Source: Zobellia galactanivorans (lineage in GTDB: Bacteria; Bacteroidota; Bacteroidia; Flavobacteriales; Flavobacteriaceae). Taken from it: a DNA stretch of 64,000 nucleotides. The notes beneath the pieces were generated by a model. The model was not told where the DNA came from. It made no database searches and saw only the letters and a program-made list of their open reading frames with translations. Shown here piece after piece: positions 35,442 through 44,420 of the stretch. Each line of letters starts with the position of its first letter. Position 1 is the stretch's first letter. The stretch lies in contig NC_015844.1 of NCBI RefSeq assembly GCF_000973105.1, positions 806,001 to 870,000 on the forward strand, read 5' to 3'. Position numbers and translations under genes: made by a program.

Positions 35442-37292
35442 ATGTTGAACGGAACCAAAACCATACAAAACAACCCCCTTGTAAAACAGCTGCCATCAGC
35501 CACTGTTTTCACGAACAAAAAGTTCGAGGTTGTGTATGCGTCCGATAAATTCGTACGTGATTTTGGTTTTGATTCCCAGCTCGTTTTTGGCAAACCCATC
35601 AACGAACTGTTCACTACTTTGTCGGACAATTGGGAGAACACTTTGTACAACTGCCTTTCCAATTCTTCTGAGCACCTCAACGTTACTTACAGCTTAAAAA
35701 GCGAAGCAGATGCCAAATGGTATAAATGGTCATGCACGGCTTGGCTGAACGATACCAATGAAACCATGGGGCTGATCATTCACTTTAACGATATTACCGA
35801 AGAGAAACTAAAAGGGGAAAAAGTAGCCAAGCTTCAATCACTTCTTGATGCCACTTGCGAAATCAGTAAAATAGGCGTTTGGGAATATGATTTTATGAGC
35901 GATACACTTATCGGCTGTGATGTTATTCGCGAAATCTATGGGGTTTCCAAAGATTACAAATTCAGCTTTGACTCGGCCATCAGCCAATACAAAGACGGAC
36001 ACAGTAGAAATACCATTGCCATGCACGTGCACGATACCTTAATGAACGGTAAGACTTGGAATGAAAAACTACAGTTCAAAACTATAAAGGGCAAGGAAAT
36101 TTGGGTACAGGTAGCTGGTATGCCCACCTATATCGACGGTAAAATCGTAGGCCTAAAAGGCACTTTACAGAACATAGAGGAACAGATACGCCGTGAGGCC
36201 AAGACCAAGGAAAACGAGCTCTTGATGCGCACGCTTATCGACAACCTGCCCCTGAACGTTTTTATAAAGGACACAGAGTCTCGAAAAATTCTGGTAAACA
36301 AATCGGAATGCGAGTATATGGGCGTCGAAAATCCCGACCAATTATTGGGGAAAAATGATTTTGATCTCTTTGATAAAGACGTAGCCCAAATATCGAGGGC
36401 AGAAGACCTCCATGTAATGGAAACCTTAATACCTATGTTGGGCCGTGAAACGACCAGCAGGACCAAAGATGGTAAAATGGTGACCTTTCTCACCTCAAAA
36501 ATACCCTTAAAATCCAACAACGGAAAGGCTCAGGGCCTCGTAGGTATCAGTATGGATATCACGGACCTGAAACAAAAAGAACAAGAACTACGCGACCTGA
36601 TCAACGTTACTTCCCAACAAAACAAAAAACTGGTCAACTTCGCACATATCGTTTCGCACAACCTACGTTCGCACACAGCTAATTTTTCTATGCTTTTAGA
36701 CTTTTTGGCCCACGAAAAGAACGAAAACGAAAAGGTTAAGATTACAGAAATGCTTACCCAAGCTTCTGACAATCTACTGGAAACCCTAGAAAACCTGAAC
36801 GAGGTAGTTGCCATAAACACCAATATCAACCTTAAAAAGAAACCCGTACGGCTCAACCAACGTATAGCTTCTGTAAAACATAATCTCAAACCTTTTTTTA
36901 CAAGCAACGAGGCCCGAATTATCAATACGATTAGCGACGATGTAAAAATAAACGTTATACCATCGTACATCGACAGCATACTGATGAACTTCTTTACCAA
37001 TGCCATCAAATACAAGCATCCGGACAGAAGCCCTATAATCAGGCTGGAAACTAAACATGAGGAGGGCTACACCATTCTCTCCATCTCAGATAACGGACTC
37101 GGTATCGATCTGAATAAGTATGGCGAAAAATTATTCGGTATGTACAAGACCTTTCACGACCATAGTGATTCTAGAGGTATTGGCCTATACATTACAAAAA
37201 ATCAAATTGAAGCTATGAACGGCAAAGTAACCGTTGCCAGTGAGGTAGGCGTAGGCACCACCTTCAAAATCTATTTTAATGAACAAAATTGA
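35442..37292 (+). CDS. Multi-PAS sensor histidine kinase
   Basis: 616 aa without signal peptide or membrane helix, so cytosolic sensing. Three PAS-like units are seen (about 15-125, 128-255 with PAC-like YIDGKIVGLKGTLQNIEEQ, and 265-385 with FIKDTESRKILVNKSECEYM). The dimerisation helix has NFAHIVSHNLRSHTANF with phosphoacceptor His406; the usual Pro after LRS is replaced by His. The ATPase domain has the N box MNFFTNAIKYKH, DNGLGIDLN and GIGLYITKN. It overlaps the response regulator gene by 14 bp, its clear partner. Confidence 0.93.
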   Translation: MLNGTKTIQNNPLVKQLPSATVFTNKKFEVVYASDKFVRDFGFDSQLVFGKPINELFTTLSDNWENTLYNCLSNSSEHLNVTYSLKSEADAKWYKWSCTAWLNDTNETMGLIIHFNDITEEKLKGEKVAKLQSLLDATCEISKIGVWEYDFMSDTLIGCDVIREIYGVSKDYKFSFDSAISQYKDGHSRNTIAMHVHDTLMNGKTWNEKLQFKTIKGKEIWVQVAGMPTYIDGKIVGLKGTLQNIEEQIRREAKTKENELLMRTLIDNLPLNVFIKDTESRKILVNKSECEYMGVENPDQLLGKNDFDLFDKDVAQISRAEDLHVMETLIPMLGRETTSRTKDGKMVTFLTSKIPLKSNNGKAQGLVGISMDITDLKQKEQELRDLINVTSQQNKKLVNFAHIVSHNLRSHTANFSMLLDFLAHEKNENEKVKITEMLTQASDNLLETLENLNEVVAINTNINLKKKPVRLNQRIASVKHNLKPFFTSNEARIINTISDDVKINVIPSYIDSILMNFFTNAIKYKHPDRSPIIRLETKHEEGYTILSISDNGLGIDLNKYGEKLFGMYKTFHDHSDSRGIGLYITKNQIEAMNGKVTVASEVGVGTTFKIYFNEQN

Positions 37293-37683
37293 GAGTATTT
37301 GTATTATCGATGATGATCCGATTACGGTGTTCGGCATTCAAAAAATGTTGAGCCTCGTTGTGCAGTGCGATGATATTACAGTATACCGTAATGGCAAGTT
37401 GGCAATTGACGGAATCAAACGACGAATAGAAGAAAACAAGCAAGCCCCACAGGTCATTTTTTTAGACATCAATATGCCCATCATGGACGGATGGCAATTT
37501 CTAGATGAATTCATAACCCTGTCCACAAAAGAAAAAGTAAGGGTAAACATTATTACCTCTTCCATAGACAAAATCGACTTACAAAAATGGGAGTGCTTCA
37601 AGCAAAAAACCGACCACACCATTACCTTCAACAACAAACCCATCCGTAAAGAACACGTTGCCGAGATTACCAAAGTAGCATAG
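37279..37683 (+). CDS. Single-domain response regulator
   Basis: 134 aa receiver only, no output domain. Acidic pocket DDD at 11-13, phosphoacceptor Asp63 in VIFLDINMPIMDGWQF, switch Ser/Thr in NIITSSID and a Lys in FNNKPIRKEH. It starts inside the end of the PAS kinase gene, so the two are translated together. Stand-alone receivers act by protein contact or phosphotransfer; the output is unknown. Confidence 0.93.
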   Translation: MNKIESICIIDDDPITVFGIQKMLSLVVQCDDITVYRNGKLAIDGIKRRIEENKQAPQVIFLDINMPIMDGWQFLDEFITLSTKEKVRVNIITSSIDKIDLQKWECFKQKTDHTITFNNKPIRKEHVAEITKVA

Positions 37684-37717
37684 TTAAAACTTGGTTGTTT
37701 TTGCTTATTTTTGGTAT

Positions 37718-39493
37718 ATGCGACAAAGATTTACGAAAATTAGCTCGGGGATATTCAACCTTCTTGTTCTGACCCTGTTGTTCTGTTCTTCTTGCGAAAG
37801 CGAACAAGATGACCAAACAGCAGATTACAAGACCCGTTTTGAACTCAGTAAGGGCACGGAAACGGCCACCTACCTAGAGACCATCGATTTCTACATCCGA
37901 TTGGCCAAAGATTTTCCCGAAATCAATATGCAGACCATCGGCAGTACCGATAGTGGCTATCCGCTTCATATTATCACCTACAACCCCGATGGCGATTTCA
38001 ACTTAAAAAAAGTAAGTAGCGACAAGACCATTTTGTTTATAAATAACGGCATTCACCCTGGGGAGAGCGACGGTATTGACGCTACCATGCTCCTGTTCCG
38101 GGATTTTGCATCGGGAAAAATACCCGCCCCCAAAAACACGGTCCTGGTTACCATCCCCATATACAATATAGGCGGAGCCCTTAACCGAAACAATACAACA
38201 AGGGCCAACCAGAACGGCCCAAAGGCCTACGGTTTTCGCGGCAACACCCTAAACTACGACCTGAACAGGGACTTTATAAAGGCAGACACCAAGAACGCCC
38301 GTACTTTTTTCCAAATTTTCCATACGGTAAACCCTGATATATTCATCGACAACCACGTAAGCAACGGTGCGGACTACCAATACACCCTAACCCATCTTTT
38401 TACCCAACACAACAAATTCGGCGGCGAACTAGGCGATTATATTCACAACAAGATGATGCCCTCACTAGAAAAATCATTATTGGAAGATGATTGGAGCATT
38501 ACCCCTTACGTCAACGTCTTCAACCAAGTACCCGAAAAAGGGTTTTCGCAGTTTATGGATTACCCCAGATACTCCACAGGATACACTACGCTTTGGAACA
38601 CATTCGGCATGATGGTAGAAACCCATATGCTAAAGCCCTACAAACAAAGGGTTGAAGGAACCTATGAACTCATGACGAAAATGATTTCATTGGCAGAAAC
38701 CGATGCCAAGGAAATAAAACGACTAAGGGCAGAAGCCAAACACAGACACAAGAATTGGACACACTACCCCACCAAATGGCAAATAGACACCACCAAAACA
38801 ACCGTTTTGGATTTTAAGGGATATGAAGCCGATACGCTTACCAGCGAGGTTACCGGACTCACCCGTTTGAAATATGACCGAAACAAGCCCTTTGTCAAGA
38901 AAGTCAATTATCAAAACCATTATATCTCGACAGACTCGGTCGAAATTCCCGAAGCCTACGTTTTAAAAAAGGGATGGCACAAAGTACTTACCCTGCTTGA
39001 CCTCAACAAGATCAACTACAACACCATACAGAAAGATACGGTGATTGCCGTAGAATCATACAAAATAGACCATTACAAGACCTTAGACTACCCTTATGAA
39101 GGGCATTACCCCCACTACGACACCAAAGTAAAGGTCAGCGTTAAAAACATAAAGTTTCAACAAGGCGATATTCTTATACCTACCGACCAAGAAGGCATCA
39201 GGTATATTATTGAAACCTTGGAACCCGAAGCCACGGATTCGTTCTTTAACTGGAATTTTTTCGATAGTATTTTACAACAAAAGGAAGGTTTCTCTCCCTA
39301 CGTTTTTGAAGATGAAGCTGCCGAATTACTAAAACAAAACCAAGTATTAAAAGATAGTTTTCTCTCTAAAAAAGCCAACGACCCTGAGTTCAATGCCAAT
39401 TGGTACGCCCAATTGGATTGGCTATTCAAGCGATCGAAGCACTATGAAGAGGCCCATTTACAGTATCCGGTATACCGTATAATAAAAAAGTAA
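37718..39493 (+). CDS. M14-family metallopeptidase lipoprotein
   Basis: 591 aa from ATG 37718 (MRQRFTKISSGIFNLLVLTL); a TTG 27 bases upstream is rejected because it spoils the signal peptide. LLFCSSC around residue 23 is a plausible lipobox. The zinc carboxypeptidase core shows FINNGIHPGESDGIDATMLL (HxxE zinc ligands), NTLNYDLNRDF and DIFIDNHVSNGADYQYTLT (third ligand). The C-terminal 250 residues match no domain I know. Probably a cell-surface or periplasmic peptidase; peptide target unknown. Confidence 0.85.
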   Translation: MRQRFTKISSGIFNLLVLTLLFCSSCESEQDDQTADYKTRFELSKGTETATYLETIDFYIRLAKDFPEINMQTIGSTDSGYPLHIITYNPDGDFNLKKVSSDKTILFINNGIHPGESDGIDATMLLFRDFASGKIPAPKNTVLVTIPIYNIGGALNRNNTTRANQNGPKAYGFRGNTLNYDLNRDFIKADTKNARTFFQIFHTVNPDIFIDNHVSNGADYQYTLTHLFTQHNKFGGELGDYIHNKMMPSLEKSLLEDDWSITPYVNVFNQVPEKGFSQFMDYPRYSTGYTTLWNTFGMMVETHMLKPYKQRVEGTYELMTKMISLAETDAKEIKRLRAEAKHRHKNWTHYPTKWQIDTTKTTVLDFKGYEADTLTSEVTGLTRLKYDRNKPFVKKVNYQNHYISTDSVEIPEAYVLKKGWHKVLTLLDLNKINYNTIQKDTVIAVESYKIDHYKTLDYPYEGHYPHYDTKVKVSVKNIKFQQGDILIPTDQEGIRYIIETLEPEATDSFFNWNFFDSILQQKEGFSPYVFEDEAAELLKQNQVLKDSFLSKKANDPEFNANWYAQLDWLFKRSKHYEEAHLQYPVYRIIKK

Positions 39494-39498
39494 AGACC

Positions 39499-40086
39499 TT
39501 AATCGCCAAAAAGTATCTTGATGTTATTATAGGAGTTCTGAAGGGCTTCCTGAATTTTTTTTGGCCCTTTCCACTTCACTTTTTCTATCCCTTCTTTCTT
39601 TTCAGGCTTAAGTTTGCCATCATAGTCTGTTCTCATAGCGTACCAATGCACCTCTTTTAGAGTATAGACGCCGTTGTTACTGAACACGTGATATGTCTTC
39701 CTAAGAAAATTCTCTATGCGCAGGTCCTTGACACCGGTCTCTTCCATAACTTCGCGTATGGCGCAAGTCTCAATCGACTCGCCTTTGTCCAATTTCCCTT
39801 TTGGCAAATCCCATTTATCGTTCCTATAAATGAACAATACCTCGCCAAGGTTGTTGGTTACCACGCCACCTGCCGCTACGACCAAAGGAATTTTTCGTGT
39901 AAACTTCTTTAGGATCTCCTCATGATTGGGGTGATAAATATAGGCCTCGGTCATTTTTTTCTTCCGTAACGCCTTGATCGCCGCCTGTATAGAATCTTCG
40001 TTTAACAAAAAATATTCACCACCTCCCGTTTCCGAAAGTTTATTTGTCAAGATCAAGGGCAATTCGTTCACAAAAACTTTATACAT
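39499..40086 (-). CDS. NUDIX hydrolase
   Basis: 195 aa from MYKVFVNELPLILTNKLSET at 40086; starts further upstream run into the pyrE coding region. An N-terminal ~65-residue module precedes the NUDIX domain. The NUDIX box GKLDKGESIETCAIREVMEE plus TG follows the GX5EX7REUXEEXG pattern. The substrate is a nucleoside diphosphate derivative not decidable from sequence. Its start codon is 7 bp from that of divergent pyrE. Confidence 0.9.
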   Translation of the reverse strand: MYKVFVNELPLILTNKLSETGGGEYFLLNEDSIQAAIKALRKKKMTEAYIYHPNHEEILKKFTRKIPLVVAAGGVVTNNLGEVLFIYRNDKWDLPKGKLDKGESIETCAIREVMEETGVKDLRIENFLRKTYHVFSNNGVYTLKEVHWYAMRTDYDGKLKPEKKEGIEKVKWKGPKKIQEALQNSYNNIKILFGD

Positions 40087-40089
40087 TTG
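40082..40089 (+). promoter_or_regulatory. -7 box of pyrE
   Basis: TACATTTG, a full match to TAnnTTTG, ends 4 bp before the pyrE ATG and overlaps the NUDIX start codon. The expected transcription start would be at the pyrE ATG, giving a leaderless mRNA. No clear -33 TTG at 17-23 bp. Confidence 0.5.
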
Positions 40090-40093
40090 CGTC

Positions 40094-40735
40094 ATGGTTT
40101 TAGACAAGAATACAGCCAAGAAAACGGCCGAACTCCTATTGCAAATTAATGCAATTAAGTTGAAACCGGAAAATCCTTTCTCATGGGCTTCCGGATGGAA
40201 ATCACCAATCTATTGTGACAACCGTATAATACTCTCTTATCCCGCCATAAGAAACTTCGTCAGGGAAGAAATGGCCAAGCAAGTAGAGTCACTTTACGGC
40301 AAGCCGGATATTATTGCCGGAGTAGCCACGGGCGCCATCGGAATAGGTGCCTTAGTAGCCGATTTTCTGGGGCTTCCGTTCATTTATGTTAGGCCCGAGC
40401 CCAAGTCCCACGGACGAAAAAACCAGATTGAAGGCCAACTAGAGCCCAATCAAACGGTGGTGGTAATCGAAGATTTGATCAGCACGGGAAAAAGTAGCCT
40501 GAACGCAGTTGACGCCTTAACCGAGGCCGGGGCCAAAGTCAAAGGCATGTTAGCCATTTTCACCTATGGTTTCGATGTGGCACAAAGCAATTTTGAAGCA
40601 AAAAATGTTTCTTTAAATACCTTGAGTGATTACGAACACCTGATCGAACAGGCTTCGGACACCCACTTTATTAAAGAAGACCAGTTAAACGCCCTATTGG
40701 AATGGAGAAAAAATCCATCGAAGTGGCAGCAATAA
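40094..40735 (+). CDS. pyrE: Orotate phosphoribosyltransferase
   Basis: 213 aa from ATG 40094 (MVLDKNTAKKTAELLLQINA); longer in-frame versions overlap the NUDIX gene. Contains SWASGWKSPIYCDNRIILSY, YVRPEPKSHGRKNQIEG (catalytic loop) and the PRPP motif VVVIEDLISTGKSSLNAV. It joins orotate to PRPP in pyrimidine synthesis. It precedes the SRPBCC gene by 7 bp. Confidence 0.96.
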   Translation: MVLDKNTAKKTAELLLQINAIKLKPENPFSWASGWKSPIYCDNRIILSYPAIRNFVREEMAKQVESLYGKPDIIAGVATGAIGIGALVADFLGLPFIYVRPEPKSHGRKNQIEGQLEPNQTVVVIEDLISTGKSSLNAVDALTEAGAKVKGMLAIFTYGFDVAQSNFEAKNVSLNTLSDYEHLIEQASDTHFIKEDQLNALLEWRKNPSKWQQ

Positions 40736-40742
40736 TATTGAT

Positions 40743-41135
40743 ATGCATATAGAAACACCTCAAAAAAATATAGCCAAAGGAAACAAAGAAGTCTTTGAGT
40801 TCTTGACCGACCTGAAGAATTTTGAAAAATTGATGCCCGATAACATCGAAAAATTCGAGGTCATTAATGAAGATCGGTTTCTTTTTGCCCTAAGTGGCAT
40901 GCCACAGATTGTTTTACAACGTCAGGGTCAAACCCCTTATAGCCAAATTGTATTGGGTGCCGCCAGTGATAAATTGCCTTTTACCCTAACAGCCGACATC
41001 ACATCGATAAATGACACCGAAAGTGGGGTTACCCTAAGTTTTGAAGGCAAGTTCAACGCTATGATGGCCATGATGATCAAACATCCGATCACCAATTTCA
41101 TGGGAACACTTTCAGAAAACCTATCGAAAATCTGA
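40743..41135 (+). CDS. SRPBCC (START-like) domain protein
   Basis: 130 aa. MHIETPQKNIAKGNKEVFEF and LTDLKNFEKLMPDNIEKFEV, then a long C-terminal helix (KHPITNFMGTLSENLSKI), fit the polyketide-cyclase/START fold with a ligand pocket. Ligand unknown. 7 bp downstream of pyrE, hence likely co-transcribed. Its stop abuts the birA stop with no gap. Confidence 0.8.
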   Translation: MHIETPQKNIAKGNKEVFEFLTDLKNFEKLMPDNIEKFEVINEDRFLFALSGMPQIVLQRQGQTPYSQIVLGAASDKLPFTLTADITSINDTESGVTLSFEGKFNAMMAMMIKHPITNFMGTLSENLSKI

Positions 41136-41867
41136 TCAGTAGAGCAGTTTCACCTCTTTGATATCGAATTCTTGCATGATATTGTCTTCAAGGGCTATAA
41201 CCAGTTTTCCTTTGGGAGAAATACCACGAATGAACCCCATAAAGAGTTCTCCATTTCGATTTTCAAAGGTTGAGGGCTTGTCTTTTCGAAAAAGCACTTC
41301 CTCATAGGCCTGCCACAATTTCACCATGGGCCCTACCTTTATTTTCAAAAAATTCTGTTTTAAACTTTCAACTATAGCATGCAACAGCTCATCGAGATTA
41401 AAATTTTTACCCAAAATCAGTTTTAAGGAAGAGGCATTTTCAACATTACCGAAAAATGTTTGGTTCACATTTAGGCCAATACCTATCACGGCCGTATTTA
41501 TTTGCCCCCCAGAAAGCAAATTCTCAATAAGAATCCCACAAATTTTCGAAGTACCTGACAGAATGTCGTTGGGCCATTTTATGCTAAGGTTCGGCACTTG
41601 ATACGCCTTCAGCACGTCATAAACGGCAAGTGAAACACAGATGTTCAACGCAAAAAAATCATCGGCAACCAAATGCAATTCATTTTTCAAAACACTGATC
41701 GTGAGGTTTTTACCGGCCTCAGACTCCCAAACAGCCCCCATTTGCCCCTTACCCTTCAACTGTTCTTCGGCCATAACCACCGTAAAATCAGTTAAGGAAC
41801 TATCGGGCAACAAACGTTTTAAATATGCGTTTGTAGAGTCCGTGGCATTAAGTTTGATTAATTGCAT
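41136..41867 (-). CDS. birA: Biotin--[acetyl-CoA-carboxylase] ligase
   Basis: 243 aa, the short form without the N-terminal DNA-binding domain, so no repressor role. LIKLNATDSTNAYLKRLL, AEEQLKGKGQMGAVWESEAG (biotinyl-AMP loop), SIKWPNDILSGTSKICGILI and AVIGIGLNVNQT are the ligase motifs. It biotinylates carboxylases, such as the pyruvate carboxylase at 27395-30847. Divergent from rsfS. Confidence 0.94.
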   Translation of the reverse strand: MQLIKLNATDSTNAYLKRLLPDSSLTDFTVVMAEEQLKGKGQMGAVWESEAGKNLTISVLKNELHLVADDFFALNICVSLAVYDVLKAYQVPNLSIKWPNDILSGTSKICGILIENLLSGGQINTAVIGIGLNVNQTFFGNVENASSLKLILGKNFNLDELLHAIVESLKQNFLKIKVGPMVKLWQAYEEVLFRKDKPSTFENRNGELFMGFIRGISPKGKLVIALEDNIMQEFDIKEVKLLY

Positions 41868-41934
41868 CGCAGGCTTAAATCGTAGATATTGTATCTATTA
41901 TAAAAAACTTAGGCCTAAAAGAACAAAAAAATAA

Positions 41935-41942
41935 TAACTTTG
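41935..41942 (+). promoter_or_regulatory. -7 box upstream of rsfS-ftsH
   Basis: TAACTTTG fits TAnnTTTG and lies 17 bp before the rsfS start codon; no good -33 element is seen at the expected distance. Confidence 0.45.
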
Positions 41943-41959
41943 TAGAAATAAAATTTTGA

Positions 41960-42343
41960 ATGCAAAAAAGCAAAGCCAATGCAGATGAACTAATTGCATT
42001 GATCTTACAGGGAATAGAAGAAGTTAAGGGCCAAGATATAAATCTGCTTGACCTACGAGATATAGAGAATACTGTTTGTGACTACTTTATAATTTGTAAT
42101 GGTACTTCGAACACGCATGTAAACGCAATAGTAGGTTCAATTCGTAAAATCGTTAGCAAATCGATTCAAGACAAACCTTGGCACGTAGAGGGTGAGGATA
42201 ATGCCGAATGGGTCTTGATGGATTACGTTAATGTTGTAGTACATGTATTTCAGAAACACATTCGAGAATATTATGATATCGAAGGTCTTTGGGGTGACGC
42301 CAAATTGACCACGATAGAAAGTAGCAGCAGTTTGAACCAGTAA
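41960..42343 (+). CDS. rsfS: Ribosome silencing factor RsfS
   Basis: 127 aa. INLLDLRDIENTVCDYFIIC, GTSNTHVNAIVGSI and WVLMDYVNVVVHVFQKHIRE are RsfS (Iojap) motifs. It binds L14 on the 50S subunit and blocks subunit joining during starvation. 9 bp before ftsH. Confidence 0.95.
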   Translation: MQKSKANADELIALILQGIEEVKGQDINLLDLRDIENTVCDYFIICNGTSNTHVNAIVGSIRKIVSKSIQDKPWHVEGEDNAEWVLMDYVNVVVHVFQKHIREYYDIEGLWGDAKLTTIESSSSLNQ

Positions 42344-42352
42344 AAAATAATA

Positions 42353-44362
42353 ATGGCGAAAGATAACAATTCGAATACAAAAAAACCTAAGTTCAGTTCG
42401 TGGTGGGTCTACGGATTGATCGCAATTCTTTTAATAGGTTTTCAATTTATAGGTAGTGGCAACTTGGCCAGCACCAGAAAAACAACAACCTCAGAGTTAC
42501 AAGAATACCTAAGAAACGGTGATGTCAAGGAAATCATGATCATCACCAATACACGTCAGGCCAAAGTCTTCCTTACAGAAGAAGCTATGGCCAAAGACGT
42601 CCATAAAGATGTAGCCGAAAAGCCATTTTTACCCTCTACCGGTGCCGTACCACAGTACGTGCTCGATTATGGTGATTTGCAGAATTTCGAGAACGAGATC
42701 AAGAACATCAAAAAAGAAAACAACCTAGATACCATTGTCGATTATGATACCGACAACAACTATCTTATGGACCTTCTTTTGGGCATACTGCCCTTTGTCT
42801 TGATTATCGGCATCTGGATTTACCTAATGCGCAGAATGTCAGGCGGCGGCGGCGGTGGTGCCGGCGGCCAGATATTTAACATCGGCAAATCAAAGGCCAA
42901 ACTTTTTGACGAAAAGACCGATACGAGAACCTCGTTTAAAGATGTAGCCGGTCTTGAAGGCGCCAAAGAAGAAGTAGAAGAAATTGTAGAGTTCCTTAGA
43001 AACCCTGACAAGTATACTTCCCTAGGTGGAAAGATTCCTAAAGGAGCCCTTCTTGTAGGTCCTCCGGGAACAGGTAAGACCCTTTTGGCGAAAGCCGTGG
43101 CAGGAGAGGCCAAAGTGCCTTTCTTCTCTCTATCCGGTTCCGACTTCGTAGAAATGTTCGTCGGTGTAGGTGCTTCAAGGGTACGTGACCTTTTTAAACA
43201 AGCCAAGGATAAATCACCCGCCATTATATTTATCGATGAGATAGATGCTATTGGCCGTGCCCGTGGAAAGAACAACTTTACCGGTTCTAACGACGAACGT
43301 GAAAACACGCTCAACCAGTTGTTGACCGAAATGGACGGTTTTGGAACCAATACCAATGTTATCGTATTGGCCGCTACCAACCGTGCCGATGTTTTGGACA
43401 AGGCCCTAATGCGTGCGGGTCGTTTCGACAGACAGATATACGTAGATTTACCAGACATTAGGGAACGTAAGGAAATATTTGAGGTCCACTTAAGACCTAT
43501 CAAGACCTCCGAGGCCTTAGACTTAGAATTTTTAGCGAGACAAACACCCGGTTTCTCCGGTGCCGATATTGCCAACGTTTGTAACGAGGCTGCACTTATT
43601 GCCGCCAGAAAAGAGAAAAAGGCAGTTTCCAAACAAGATTTCTTGGACGCAGTCGACAGAATAGTCGGCGGATTGGAGAAAAAGAACAAAATCATCACCC
43701 CAGGTGAAAAAGAAACAATTGCCTATCACGAAGCAGGTCATGCCACCACAAGTTGGATGCTTGAGCATGCCGCTCCACTGGTCAAGGTAACTATAGTCCC
43801 AAGGGGACAATCCTTAGGTGCCGCATGGTACTTGCCCGAAGAACGCCTAATTGTGCGCCCTGAGCAGATGTTAGACGAAATGTGTGCCACTATGGGTGGT
43901 AGAGCCGCTGAAAAGGTTATCTTCAACAAGATATCTACCGGAGCATTGAGCGACTTGGAAAAAGTAACCAAGCAAGCAAGGGCCATGGTAACGATCTACG
44001 GTCTGAACGAAGAGATAGGTAACATTACCTATTACGATTCATCAGGGCAAGATTCATATGGCTTCTCCAAACCTTACAGTGAGGATACGGCCCGTAAGAT
44101 CGACAAGGAAATTTCTAAAATCATAGAAGCCCAATACCAGAGGGCCATTCAGGTATTGACCGAGAACAAGGACAAGCTTACGATTCTAGCCGAAAGGTTG
44201 TTAGAAAAAGAAGTTATCTTTAAAGAAGATTTAGAAAAGATTTTCGGCAAGAGACCTTTTGACAAGGAATTCGATCAAAAAGGACAGGAAAAAATATCCG
44301 ATGATACGACTGCGCCTGACAATAGCGCACTAGCTAAAGAAGAAGGCGAAGAAAATAAATAA
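42353..44362 (+). CDS. ftsH: ATP-dependent zinc metalloprotease FtsH
   Basis: 669 aa. Two membrane helices (about 20-36 and 140-162) flank a periplasmic domain; a Gly-rich linker (GGGGGGAGGQ) follows. AAA+ motifs: Walker A GPPGTGKT, Walker B IIFIDEIDAIG, and the second region of homology ATNRADVLDKALMRAGRFDR. The zinc site is AYHEAGHATTSWML. FtsH degrades misfolded membrane proteins and short-lived regulators. It follows rsfS and precedes the LUD-domain gene. Confidence 0.98.
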   Translation: MAKDNNSNTKKPKFSSWWVYGLIAILLIGFQFIGSGNLASTRKTTTSELQEYLRNGDVKEIMIITNTRQAKVFLTEEAMAKDVHKDVAEKPFLPSTGAVPQYVLDYGDLQNFENEIKNIKKENNLDTIVDYDTDNNYLMDLLLGILPFVLIIGIWIYLMRRMSGGGGGGAGGQIFNIGKSKAKLFDEKTDTRTSFKDVAGLEGAKEEVEEIVEFLRNPDKYTSLGGKIPKGALLVGPPGTGKTLLAKAVAGEAKVPFFSLSGSDFVEMFVGVGASRVRDLFKQAKDKSPAIIFIDEIDAIGRARGKNNFTGSNDERENTLNQLLTEMDGFGTNTNVIVLAATNRADVLDKALMRAGRFDRQIYVDLPDIRERKEIFEVHLRPIKTSEALDLEFLARQTPGFSGADIANVCNEAALIAARKEKKAVSKQDFLDAVDRIVGGLEKKNKIITPGEKETIAYHEAGHATTSWMLEHAAPLVKVTIVPRGQSLGAAWYLPEERLIVRPEQMLDEMCATMGGRAAEKVIFNKISTGALSDLEKVTKQARAMVTIYGLNEEIGNITYYDSSGQDSYGFSKPYSEDTARKIDKEISKIIEAQYQRAIQVLTENKDKLTILAERLLEKEVIFKEDLEKIFGKRPFDKEFDQKGQEKISDDTTAPDNSALAKEEGEENK

Positions 44363-44420
44363 GAACATTTAACGTTTTCTTTAACCAGAAGAGAATGTAT
44401 ATTGAGTTTTACAAGAGCAA

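Noticed and set aside
37706-37713. TATTTTTG box as promoter of the M14 peptidase
   Set aside because: No -33 element at a suitable distance and it lies five bases before the start; may be chance in a T-rich stretch.
42820-43698. Long minus-strand open frame opposite ftsH (292 codons)
   Set aside because: Lies wholly inside ftsH; composition is the reverse complement of the AAA+ domain.
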